32,961 bases of DNA from Paracoccaceae bacterium (GTDB taxonomy: Bacteria; Pseudomonadota; Alphaproteobacteria; Rhodobacterales; Rhodobacteraceae): assembly GCA_026713305.1 (NCBI GenBank), contig JAPOOS010000070.1:1-32961 (forward strand), read 5' to 3'. The translations under genes were made by a program, and so were the position numbers. The notes beneath the pieces were generated by a model. That model ran no database searches, had not been told where the DNA came from, and worked only from the letters and a program-made list of their open reading frames with translations. Below are positions 16,553-23,788 of this stretch, one piece after another (positions within the stretch are counted from its first letter, which is position 1; the number at the start of each line of letters is the position of its first letter).

Positions 16553-16817
16553 AATGCCTCGGCTTTCCTTCAGGTGTGCACTGACTGCAGCGGCGCTCGT
16601 TCAGACCCCTGAAGTCGCCTTGCAATGCCATGTGCTTGAACTGCAACGCATTGCAGCCGGAATCCGAATTCCGGCCACCAACACCGAACGGCCCTTTGAC
16701 TGCGACCCTGACAATACAGCCTGACATGGGAAGTCGCGTCCGGATCAACGCCCGGATTGGAAGGTGAAGATCTGCCTGTTGCCATTTTGAAAGTGTGAAA
16801 GAGACAATGACCCCAGC

Positions 16818-16823
16818 AGGAGA
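16818..16823 (+). promoter_or_regulatory. Ribosome-binding site setting the ATPase-nuclease start
   Basis: AGGAGA lies seven bases before GTG 16831. The earlier in-frame starts (GTG 16795, ATG 16807) have no comparable site, so GTG 16831 is preferred. Confidence 0.6.
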
Positions 16824-16830
16824 AACATCA

Positions 16831-19443
16831 GTGACCATAGAACAGGAAATTGAAGAACGGACACTTGTGCGGCTGCACAACGCCGGAATGCCCGTTGATA
16901 GGATACCGGTAGAATTGAGCACACGTTTCTTGGAGCGCTTTGGCGAGCAGCTCCATTCTTCACTGCAAAAGGCATTCGAGGAATTGATTTCAAACGGATG
17001 GGATGCCGGGGCGAACGCAGTCGACGTGCATGTTGATGCGGAGTTGCGTGCGAAGAATGCTGCGATGGCAGTGTTCGACAACGGCGCCTCGATGGATTTG
17101 GACGGACTTCGCAAGCTATGGCAAATTGCCATTTCTCCGAAGGAGGGCCGCACGAGGGAACACGGTCGCCCGCTTGTCGGAAAGCTTGGCATTGGCAAGC
17201 TCTCGACCTTTGCGCTCGCAAAGAGTCTCACTTATGTCTGCAAGGCAAACGACGGTGTAGTCAGACGCGTTACGATGAACTACGGCGAAATCGACTCCAA
17301 GTCGACCGATGCAAATCGTCTGATCAATGATCTGGAATTGGAGGTATTCGAGCTTGACGACAAGCTTCTGGCCAACTTGCTGACGACTGTGGTTGGCGGC
17401 GAGGAAATTTTTCGATTGATCAATGATCCCCAAGAGTGTGGTTGGAAGCGAGACAGTCAAGGAGGCGGTCAGGAAGAGTTTGGGGGAGAGCCCTCGAAGC
17501 TGGATCGAGACAGGAGCGAGACATGGACTCTCGCAGTGTTGTCCAACCTAAAGCCAACTGGCCGCAAACTGAAGATCGGGAAACTTCGCAGGATGTTGGC
17601 CGCCGCACTTCCCTTTGGATCAGAGATGACGATTCGAGTCAATGGAGAAAGGCTAAAGTCACCAAAGCAGGATGCTCCCTTGGCAAAAAAGTGGATTGTC
17701 GGACCTGATCTTGAAATCGACGAATTGCGGGTTGACGGAGACGAGAGCGGCAATGAACCTGCCAGCTCGACGAGCATTTCCGTCAGCTCCGGTTCGAAGC
17801 CCTACCCGTACATTGAATTGCCAGGAATTGGCCGCGTTACTGGCATGGTAAAACTGTTCGACGACAAAATCAGTGTGGGGAAGAGCGAAAAGCACGGCGC
17901 GTCGAATGGATTCCGCGTAAATGTTCTTGGCAGAGTCGTAAATCTGAAAGATCCGAGTTTCGGCGAGAAAAACCTAAGTCACGCTGCTTGGGCGCGATTT
18001 CGCATGACCGTACGTGCTGATGGCTTGAACAAATTTCTTGCGACCAATCGCGAGCAGTTCAGGGACTGCCCCGAATTGAAAGTTTTCCGTGCCTTCCTGC
18101 GAAAGACGTTTGGCAAGGCAAGAACGACATTTGATGACCACAAGAGAGTGACCATGCCTGACGGTGGCGATGTGCTCTTGAAATCGCTTGGCTTGGTTAC
18201 CTTGAACCCATTGCGCAACGTTGTGAATGAAACGCTTCGTACAGCGCCGGCCATAAGCGGAATGTTTGACGACTCGGGCATAGTTTATCGGAATGAGGCA
18301 AGATTGTCGTGGCGAGAGGATACAGGCGCAAACATATGCAATGCCATTGAGCAGGCAAGGTTTGCAGAGCTGGATGACGAGTGCTTTGCAAAGTTCATGA
18401 TCAAGGACAGATCAATTCTGGTAAACTCCAACCATCCCTTCGCTGTTGACCATTGCAGCCAGGCCGAGAGGGAACTGATTCGAACAGTGGCAATGGTCGA
18501 TTTGCTTGCCGATGCCTATGCGCTGGACATCGGAATGGACCCAAGTCAACTCAAGAGACTACGCGCCCATAGGGACAGGCTCATGCGATTTCGAACGATG
18601 GAAAGTCGTAGATCGGCAGCCGCAGTCGCGCAAGTCTTGCAGGATGCGCAAATCAGGGGCAAGGATTGCAGCCTCCTTGAAGCGGCTGTTTCGGATGCCA
18701 TGCGCCTTCTGGACTTTGACGTTCAGGAACTCGATCAGGCAGGCGAGCCAGACGGGATTGCAAACGCATTCGCATTGCCGACAGGTTCCCCAACGACAAG
18801 GGAGACTCCTCAATCGTCACTGTACAGCTTCACGTTTGAAGCCAGGTCTTCAAGAGACGGGTCATCAGCTTCAGGAAACATAGGGCTTGATGCCGCGGCG
18901 GAGCGCCGCAAGCGACACAACGCGAACTATGCTCTTGTTGTGGCGCCCGGGTTTCAGGAAGGATCGCTAGCAGACATGTGTGCACAGGAGAAGGTTACGC
19001 CCATGACCACCGGCGATCTTGGGAAGCTGCTTGAATGCACCGCCAGGCACGGAACCATTCCCGCAAACAAGTTTCGCAAGGTATTCGAGCGCTACAGACC
19101 GCATGAAGTTTCTTCCTGGGTCGACAATCTGCCCTCTGAATTGGAGATCGAGAAAAAGCTGACGATTGATGTCTTCACAAAGGCGCTTGAGAAACTGAAG
19201 GGAATGGCGCCAAGTTCCCTGTCCGCCTCATTGATTGCATATGTTTGCCAAGACAAACTGAATGTATTCGGAGTGGAGGATGCGGACGTGATTTCGCTGG
19301 CCAAGGGGCTGCAAGCAATTGTTCCTGACCTGGTGGCTGTTGATGGAGACAGGATTCTTGTCAACGCCAGCGCCGCACATGTCGCCGAAGCAATCAGCGC
19401 TCAATTGGAAGACCTCCATGAGAGAGTCCAGAATGTCCAGTAG
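16831..19443 (+). CDS. GHKL ATPase fused to a PD-(D/E)XK-like nuclease domain (candidate defence protein)
   Basis: The 870-residue product joins two domains. Residues ~1-430 form a GHKL ATPase of the MORC/MutL/Hsp90 type. The N-box is 'FEELISNGWDAGA' (E-x3-N-x2-DA), G1 is 'FDNGASMD', and G2 is 'LVGKLGIGKLSTFALA', a G-I-G-K-L form typical of prokaryotic MORC-like ATPases. A transducer region follows ('WTLAVLSNLKP', 'TIRVNGERL'), then 'NGFRVNVLGRVVN' and 'MTVRADGLNKFLATNREQF'. Residues ~610-740 look like a restriction-endonuclease fold: a Glu-bearing helix, 'GEPDGIA', 'YSFTFEARSS' and 'NANYALVVAPGF', with Arg where the motif Lys is usual. The last 130 residues are helical and unassigned. Known relatives suggest ATP-gated DNA cleavage; the defence role is inference. 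Base composition is visibly more AT-rich than that of neighbours. No cognate methylase or helicase is adjacent. Confidence 0.75.
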   Translation: MTIEQEIEERTLVRLHNAGMPVDRIPVELSTRFLERFGEQLHSSLQKAFEELISNGWDAGANAVDVHVDAELRAKNAAMAVFDNGASMDLDGLRKLWQIAISPKEGRTREHGRPLVGKLGIGKLSTFALAKSLTYVCKANDGVVRRVTMNYGEIDSKSTDANRLINDLELEVFELDDKLLANLLTTVVGGEEIFRLINDPQECGWKRDSQGGGQEEFGGEPSKLDRDRSETWTLAVLSNLKPTGRKLKIGKLRRMLAAALPFGSEMTIRVNGERLKSPKQDAPLAKKWIVGPDLEIDELRVDGDESGNEPASSTSISVSSGSKPYPYIELPGIGRVTGMVKLFDDKISVGKSEKHGASNGFRVNVLGRVVNLKDPSFGEKNLSHAAWARFRMTVRADGLNKFLATNREQFRDCPELKVFRAFLRKTFGKARTTFDDHKRVTMPDGGDVLLKSLGLVTLNPLRNVVNETLRTAPAISGMFDDSGIVYRNEARLSWREDTGANICNAIEQARFAELDDECFAKFMIKDRSILVNSNHPFAVDHCSQAERELIRTVAMVDLLADAYALDIGMDPSQLKRLRAHRDRLMRFRTMESRRSAAAVAQVLQDAQIRGKDCSLLEAAVSDAMRLLDFDVQELDQAGEPDGIANAFALPTGSPTTRETPQSSLYSFTFEARSSRDGSSASGNIGLDAAAERRKRHNANYALVVAPGFQEGSLADMCAQEKVTPMTTGDLGKLLECTARHGTIPANKFRKVFERYRPHEVSSWVDNLPSELEIEKKLTIDVFTKALEKLKGMAPSSLSASLIAYVCQDKLNVFGVEDADVISLAKGLQAIVPDLVAVDGDRILVNASAAHVAEAISAQLEDLHERVQNVQ

Positions 19444-19687
19444 CCCATACAGTACTGCGCTGAAACCGACGCGCCCGTTTCCGGCTGGAATGGCGCCAAA
19501 CACAACCCTGGAACGGTGGGCTGCCAGCGCAATCGGAGAAGCGCGGGCGGCAAACGCCAATGATGCGCGTTTGGAGTGGATGGACGCCGACGAAGCAACT
19601 CGATCATTTGCGGGGCTTCGGTTCGATGCTCGGCAGCGTGAGGAGTTCCGGCGAATTGCCCGTGTGCTGAACAGGCATGGCCTGTGA
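19418..19687 (+). CDS. Small protein coupled to the ATPase-nuclease gene
   Basis: This 89-residue frame starts inside the last codons of the ATPase-nuclease gene, overlapping by 26 bases, with GGAAG six bases before ATG 19418. An alternative ATG at 19433 would give 84 residues. The overlap suggests translational coupling and a shared role. The N-terminal third is Ser/Pro/Thr-rich and probably flexible. The rest is predicted helical: 'LERWAASAIGEARAANANDARLEWMDADEA', then 'FDARQREEFRRIARVLNRHGL', a basic amphipathic end. There is no transmembrane segment, Cys cluster or known catalytic motif. I do not recognise the family. It could be a regulatory, antitoxin-like or DNA-binding partner. The ORF-track start at 19319 lies too deep in the previous gene to be likely. 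Confidence 0.6.
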   Translation: MRESRMSSSPYSTALKPTRPFPAGMAPNTTLERWAASAIGEARAANANDARLEWMDADEATRSFAGLRFDARQREEFRRIARVLNRHGL

Positions 19688-20010
19688 GTTTGCCACGAAA
19701 ACAGAACACCGCACTCCGGTCGCAGGAACCACTTCGCCTCGCAATTGACGCCAAGGGACAGCCACCGAAGCACGTACGCAATGCTTCACGATCAATCCTT
19801 CTGCATTGCTGGACGCCGACAGGCGAGGGGAATATCCTTTCCTCAGGCGCATCGTCGGTCTCCCTGCAGGATCCGACCGATGCAGGGCAATTCGCCGGCA
19901 TGGCCGATCAATGGAATGGGTCGAACCGGCCGCAATGGCCGGTTGGCTCAAGGACAGCATGCCGAAGCCGCAATTCGACAAAACAGCGGACGCTGGCAAC
20001 GGACGAATGA
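19684..20010 (+). CDS. Doubtful 108-codon ORF bridging to the oxidoreductase gene
   Basis: The GTG start overlaps the preceding stop as GTGA, and its own stop overlaps the next start as ATGA, the pattern of tightly coupled genes. Against this, the product is rich in Ser, Arg, Gln and Thr, has no recognisable motif or hydrophobic core, and no ribosome site is evident. The first 45 residues ('LRLAIDAKGQPPKHVRNASR') look more protein-like than the rest. It may be a degraded third gene or chance. Otherwise this 320-base stretch holds only the upstream region of the oxidoreductase gene. Confidence 0.2.
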   Translation: MSLPRKQNTALRSQEPLRLAIDAKGQPPKHVRNASRSILLHCWTPTGEGNILSSGASSVSLQDPTDAGQFAGMADQWNGSNRPQWPVGSRTACRSRNSTKQRTLATDE

Positions 20011-21623
20011 CCGAAACAAATCCCTTTGGCAGCTTCGACTACATTGTCGTGGGCGGCGGAACAGCCGGCTGCGTCCTTGCCAACCGTCTGTCCGAAGGTC
20101 CCGGGAACCGGGTGTTGCTTCTGGAAGCTGGCGGCAAGGACAACAATCCATGGATCAAGGTGCCGATCGGATACCTGTACACGCAGCAAAACCCGCGCAC
20201 CGACTGGTGCTTTCAGACCGAGCCGGAGGCTGGTCTCAACGGCAGAAAGCTGAACTACGCACGCGGACGTGTGCTTGGCGGATGCTCAAGCATCAACGGC
20301 ATGATCTACATGCGTGGACAGGCGCGGGACTACGACGGCTGGGCCCAAATGGGAAACCGGGGATGGAGCTGGGACGATGTGTTGCCTCTGTTTCGAAAGT
20401 CCGAACACCACTTTGACTCCGCAAACGAGTTTCACGGAGTTGGAGGCGAGTGGCGCGTGGAGCGGCAGCGGCTGGGCTGGGAGATCCTCGATGCCTTCGA
20501 GACGGCCTGCAACGAAACCGGAATTCCAAAGACACCGGACTTCAACTGCGGCAACAACGAAGGAACCGGCAAGTTCGTGGTCAACCAGCGCAGGGGGCTC
20601 CGATGGAGCGCCGTGGACGGCTTTCTCAAACCTGCGCGCAGCCGCTCCAATCTGAGAGTTGTGACCGGCGCGCACGCAAGGCGCGTCGTGTTGGATGGAC
20701 GGAGGGCCAGCGGCGTCGAATTCTGGCTCGACAACAGGCTGTGCCGCGCCGACGCGGAAGGAGAAATCGTGCTGGCGGCGGGCGCCATCGGATCGCCGCA
20801 CCTCCTCCTGCTGTCGGGAGTTGGTTCGGCCGCCGACATCCATGACCAGGGCATTGCCGTCGTGCATGACCTGCCGGGGGTCGGACGAAACCTCCAGGAC
20901 CATCTGCAGCTCAGATTGATCTTTCGCGTTTCGAATGTGCTGACGCTCAACCAGAGCGCCAACTCCGTCTTGGGGAAAATCGGGATGGGGCTGCAGTTCG
21001 CGTTTCTGAGAAGCGGGCCATTGACCATGGCTCCGAGCCAGCTCGGTGTGTTCGCGAAGTCGGATCCATCACTGGAGACGCCGAACCTGCAATATCATGT
21101 GCAACCGCTGTCGCTGGACAGTTTCGGTGAACCGCTGCACGAGTTCCCGGCGTTTACGGCTTCGGTCTGCAACCTGCGCCCGGAAAGCCGGGGTTCCGTG
21201 TCCTTGAAGTCAGCGGATGCAAGGCGGCAACCGGCAATAGCGCCTTGCTACTTGTCGACTTTCAGGGATCGTCAGGTCGCTGTTGAGGCGATACGCCTGA
21301 CCAGAAGGATAGTTTCCGCGCCGGCCATGCAGCCGTATGAACCGCGCGAGCGCCTGCCCGGAGCCGAGGTGCGGTCGGACGAAGACCTGGTCAGGGCCGC
21401 CGGAGACCTGGGAACCACGATATTCCATCCGGTTGGCACATGCAGGATGGGAATGGACAAGGCCGCCGTTGTCAGCGACCGGCTGGCTGTGCGTGGGCTG
21501 GACCGGCTTCGCGTTGTCGATGCATCCATCATGCCGACGATCACTTCCGGCAACACAAACAGTCCCACGATAATGATCGCCGAGAAGGGCGCTGCGATGA
21601 TTCTCGAGGATGCCGCTGCCTGA
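20007..21623 (+). CDS. GMC-family FAD-dependent oxidoreductase (choline dehydrogenase-like)
   Basis: The product oxidises an alcohol using a bound FAD. The 538-residue sequence begins with the dinucleotide-binding fold 'DYIVVGGGTAGCVLANRLSE' and the FAD ribose strand 'VLLLEAGG'. The first GMC signature follows as 'GRVLGGCSSINGMIYMRG', and the second as 'LAAGAIGSPHLLLLSGVG'. 'DLPGVGRNLQDH' and the C-terminal catalytic region 'FHPVGTCRMG' (His) and 'DASIMPTITSGNTNSPTIMIAEKGA' (second His replaced by Asn at TSGNT, common in this class) complete the family pattern. The ORF track begins 67 codons earlier at 19806, but the ATG at 20007 gives the standard N-terminus. It is 284 bases upstream of the taurine/nitrate-type transporter on the same strand, so the imported compound might be its substrate or product. 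That link is inference. Confidence 0.92.
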   Translation: MTETNPFGSFDYIVVGGGTAGCVLANRLSEGPGNRVLLLEAGGKDNNPWIKVPIGYLYTQQNPRTDWCFQTEPEAGLNGRKLNYARGRVLGGCSSINGMIYMRGQARDYDGWAQMGNRGWSWDDVLPLFRKSEHHFDSANEFHGVGGEWRVERQRLGWEILDAFETACNETGIPKTPDFNCGNNEGTGKFVVNQRRGLRWSAVDGFLKPARSRSNLRVVTGAHARRVVLDGRRASGVEFWLDNRLCRADAEGEIVLAAGAIGSPHLLLLSGVGSAADIHDQGIAVVHDLPGVGRNLQDHLQLRLIFRVSNVLTLNQSANSVLGKIGMGLQFAFLRSGPLTMAPSQLGVFAKSDPSLETPNLQYHVQPLSLDSFGEPLHEFPAFTASVCNLRPESRGSVSLKSADARRQPAIAPCYLSTFRDRQVAVEAIRLTRRIVSAPAMQPYEPRERLPGAEVRSDEDLVRAAGDLGTTIFHPVGTCRMGMDKAAVVSDRLAVRGLDRLRVVDASIMPTITSGNTNSPTIMIAEKGAAMILEDAAA

Positions 21624-21855
21624 CAGAACCGCTTTCACCCGCTGAAATCCGGTTGCGCCGAAGCTTCCGTGGACCGGCCGCAGCTGGTTATGCGGATAAT
21701 GGTCGTCCAAATCAGCTTTGCGAGGAACAGCGTTCCGGGATGCCGCGCCGGTTTGAGAAATCAATGGCGGCAGAATCCGGGAAACCGGTTGCTAGAGCAG
21801 GGACTTCGTGATAGGCAGTCGCGGATACGCCTGCAAATTGACATGTTGCAGGACA

Positions 21856-21868
21856 TTCGAACTTCGAA
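21856..21868. promoter_or_regulatory. Candidate operator dyad before the taurine/nitrate-type operon
   Basis: TTCGAACTTCGAA is a 6-1-6 dyad in the 5' region 38 bases upstream of the binding-protein start. A TTGACA hexamer lies at 21838-21843, but no -10 box is found at 16-18 bases. The dyad could be a regulator site. Evidence is the symmetry and position only. Confidence 0.3.
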
Positions 21869-21906
21869 ACAGACTAAAGTTAAGAAAAAACAGATTTGGA
21901 GAAAGC

Positions 21907-22914
21907 ATGAAAAGAATGCATTTTGCAAAAGGACTTGTGGTTTCCGCTATCGCCTTGGTACTAGGTGCCGTGACTCCGGCTCAAAGCCAGATGGACGAGA
22001 TAACGGTTGCCTACTTCCTGGAGTGGCCCATGCCGTTTCAGTATGCCAAGGTCAACGGCACATACGATGAAGAAATGGGCTTAGCTGTCAAATGGGTCAG
22101 TTTCGACACCGGCACGGCAATGTCGGCTGCCATGGCTTCAGGCGATGTGCATATTGCAGTGAGCCAAGGCGTGCCGCCCTTCGTTGTGGCAACCTCGGCC
22201 GGGCAGGACATCCAGGCAGTCGATGTGGCAGTGTCATACTCCGACAACGACAACTGCGTTGTTGCCGAAGGACTGGAAATCGATGCCTCCTCCGCCATGG
22301 AACTGGAAGGCAAGAAGGTTGCCGTGCCCCTGGGCACAGCGGCCCACTATGGTTTCCTGAGCCAGATGGCCCACTTCGGTGTGGACATCACAACCATGGA
22401 CATCGTGGATCAGGCTCCCGCTGAAGGCGCCGCGTCGCTTGCGCAAGGCGATGTTGACATGGTCTGCGGCTGGGGCGCCGCGTTGCGGCGAATGCTTGAC
22501 TACGGCAACGTGCTGCTAACGGGGGCAGAAAAGGAGGAGCTCGGCATTCTGGTGTTCGACGTCACGTCGGCTCCCGCTGGCTTTGTTGCCGAAAACCCCG
22601 AGGTGGTGGCCAAGTTCCTGAAGGTGACCGCGGATGCGAATGCCCAATGGAATTCAGGTGACAATGCACACATGCTCGAAGTCATCGCTCAGGATGCAGG
22701 CATGGATGCAGAAACCACCCTCACAACCATGAACACATTTTCGTTTCCCAGCATCGAGGATCAGTTGTCCGAGCGGTGGCTCGGCGGCGCCGCACAGACG
22801 TTCATGAAGGGCGTTGCGGACATATTCGTCGATGCCGGTTCGATCGACAGCGCTCTCAACTCCTATGAGGACGCCGTGAACATCGGGCCTCTGACCACAG
22901 CTTCGGAAATGTAG
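21907..22914 (+). CDS. ABC transporter substrate-binding protein, TauA/SsuA/NitT class
   Basis: This is the periplasmic binding protein of a taurine/sulfonate/nitrate-class importer, 335 residues. The signal peptide is 'MKRMHFAKGLVVSAIALVLGA' with likely cleavage after 'AQS'. The mature part follows the family: 'EITVAYFLEWPMPFQYAKVNG', 'GTAMSAAMASGDVHIAVSQGVPP', 'ELEGKKVAVPLGTAAHYGFLSQM', 'LAQGDVDMVCGWG' and 'AGFVAENPEVVAKFLKV'. The phrase 'GKKVAVPLGTAAHY' matches the TauA-type ligand loop. Start ATG 21907 has GGAG upstream and yields the signal peptide; the ORF-track start at 21808 does not. It leads a three-gene operon (binding protein, ATPase, permease). The actual ligand is not fixed by these motifs; taurine, another sulfonate or a related small organic compound is possible. 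Confidence 0.9.
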   Translation: MKRMHFAKGLVVSAIALVLGAVTPAQSQMDEITVAYFLEWPMPFQYAKVNGTYDEEMGLAVKWVSFDTGTAMSAAMASGDVHIAVSQGVPPFVVATSAGQDIQAVDVAVSYSDNDNCVVAEGLEIDASSAMELEGKKVAVPLGTAAHYGFLSQMAHFGVDITTMDIVDQAPAEGAASLAQGDVDMVCGWGAALRRMLDYGNVLLTGAEKEELGILVFDVTSAPAGFVAENPEVVAKFLKVTADANAQWNSGDNAHMLEVIAQDAGMDAETTLTTMNTFSFPSIEDQLSERWLGGAAQTFMKGVADIFVDAGSIDSALNSYEDAVNIGPLTTASEM

Positions 22915-22926
22915 TTTCCAGCATTG

Positions 22927-22958
22927 CCGGCGGGTCCCGGGTGGCCCGGGTCCGCCGG
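22927..22958 (+). terminator. Strong GC hairpin between binding-protein and ATPase genes
   Basis: CCGGCGG and CCGCCGG form a 7-bp outer stem and CCCGGG-TGG-CCCGGG a 6-bp inner stem, joined through a G-U pair and a one-base bulge. It starts 12 bases after the binding-protein stop and has no T tract, so mRNA 3'-end protection or partial termination is more likely than full termination. Confidence 0.6.
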
Positions 22959-22975
22959 TCAGGAAGGTAGAATAT

Positions 22976-23788
22976 ATGGAAAAAAAAGGACTCTTCATCA
23001 ACGACGTGTCGATGCGTTTCGACCTGCCAAACGGCGGGTTTGTGCAAGCGCTGCAGGACGTGTCACTGAATATTCTGGCGGGCGAGATCATGACTGTGCT
23101 TGGTCCGTCGGGATGCGGAAAGACAACCTTTCTCAACATCATTGCCGGTTTCATGGCGCCGACCGGCGGTGAGGTGGTACTTAACGGAAATTCCGTGACC
23201 GGTCCCAGCCAGGAACGAGGAATGGTGTTTCAGCAAGGCGCTTTGTTCGAGTGGATGAACGTGCGAAAGAACGTGTCGTTTGGCCCTCGAATGAACAATG
23301 TCCCCAAGGCGGAAACCGAAGAACGCGTCGATCACCTGCTGGACATAGTTGGCCTGAGCGACTTCAAGGACAAGGCCATTTACGAACTGTCGGGAGGCAT
23401 GCAGCAGCGCGTTGCGCTCGCCCGCTGCCTGGCAAACGACCCGGACGTGATTCTGATGGATGAACCGTTGGGCGCGCTTGATGCACTGACACGGGAAAAG
23501 ATGCAGGGTTTGGTTCTGAAGCTTTGGAAGGATACCGGCAAGACGATCATCCTGATCACCCACTCTGTGGAGGAAGCCTTGCTGCTTGGCGAGCGGTTGC
23601 TGGTCATGGCGCCGCGGCCGGGACGCATCCACAAGGAATACAGGCTTCCATTTGCCGAAATGGGTGTGGGCGCCGACTTGCGAGAGGTCAAGAAAGCCGA
23701 TGGCTACGCCGACTCACGCGAGGAAATCCTGTCGATGATTTGGGACATGGAGGAAGAAATTATGGGTAGAACGGAGGAAGATGCATGA
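22976..23788 (+). CDS. ABC transporter ATPase, TauB/SsuB class
   Basis: This is the ATPase of the taurine/nitrate-type importer, 270 residues. It shows Walker A 'GPSGCGKTT', Q-loop 'VFQQGALFEWMNV' (the 'LFEWMNV' style is typical of TauB/NitT ATPases), signature '[15 protein letters not shown]', Walker B 'VILMDEPLGALDA' and H-loop 'LITHSVEEA'. 'ERLLVMAPRPGRI' is another marker of this class. The start ATG 22976 has GGAAGG eight bases upstream. The last codons overlap the permease start by four bases (ATGA), so the two are translationally coupled. An extended acidic C-terminus of about 40 residues ('EEILSMIWDMEEEIMG') follows the core. Confidence 0.93.
   Translation: MEKKGLFINDVSMRFDLPNGGFVQALQDVSLNILAGEIMTVLGPSGCGKTTFLNIIAGFMAPTGGEVVLNGNSVTGPSQERGMVFQQGALFEWMNVRKNVSFGPRMNNVPKAETEERVDHLLDIVGLSDFKDKAIYELSGGMQQRVALARCLANDPDVILMDEPLGALDALTREKMQGLVLKLWKDTGKTIILITHSVEEALLLGERLLVMAPRPGRIHKEYRLPFAEMGVGADLREVKKADGYADSREEILSMIWDMEEEIMGRTEEDA

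Larger units (their letters stand above)
15570..16817. other. 1.2-kb non-coding region with stem-loops
   Basis: This is the longest stretch of the window without a gene. It lies between the divergent EF-G-like gene and the ATPase-nuclease gene and would hold both promoters. ORFs on both strands are short and Cys/Ser/His-rich with no domain match. The left part, next to the GTPase start, shows no structure I can support. The right part (16220-16560) holds several good hairpins listed separately. No tRNA cloverleaf or transposase remnant was recognised. It may be an old insertion boundary, an untranslated RNA, or decayed genes. Confidence 0.5.

Noticed and set aside
16696-16724. TTGACT as the -35 box of the ATPase-nuclease gene
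   Set aside because: No -10-like hexamer is found 16-18 bases downstream (GCCTGA at 17).
19806-20006. 67-codon N-terminal extension of the GMC oxidoreductase
   Set aside because: Arg-rich extension without signal peptide or family match; ATG 20007 gives the standard N-terminus directly before the FAD-binding fold.
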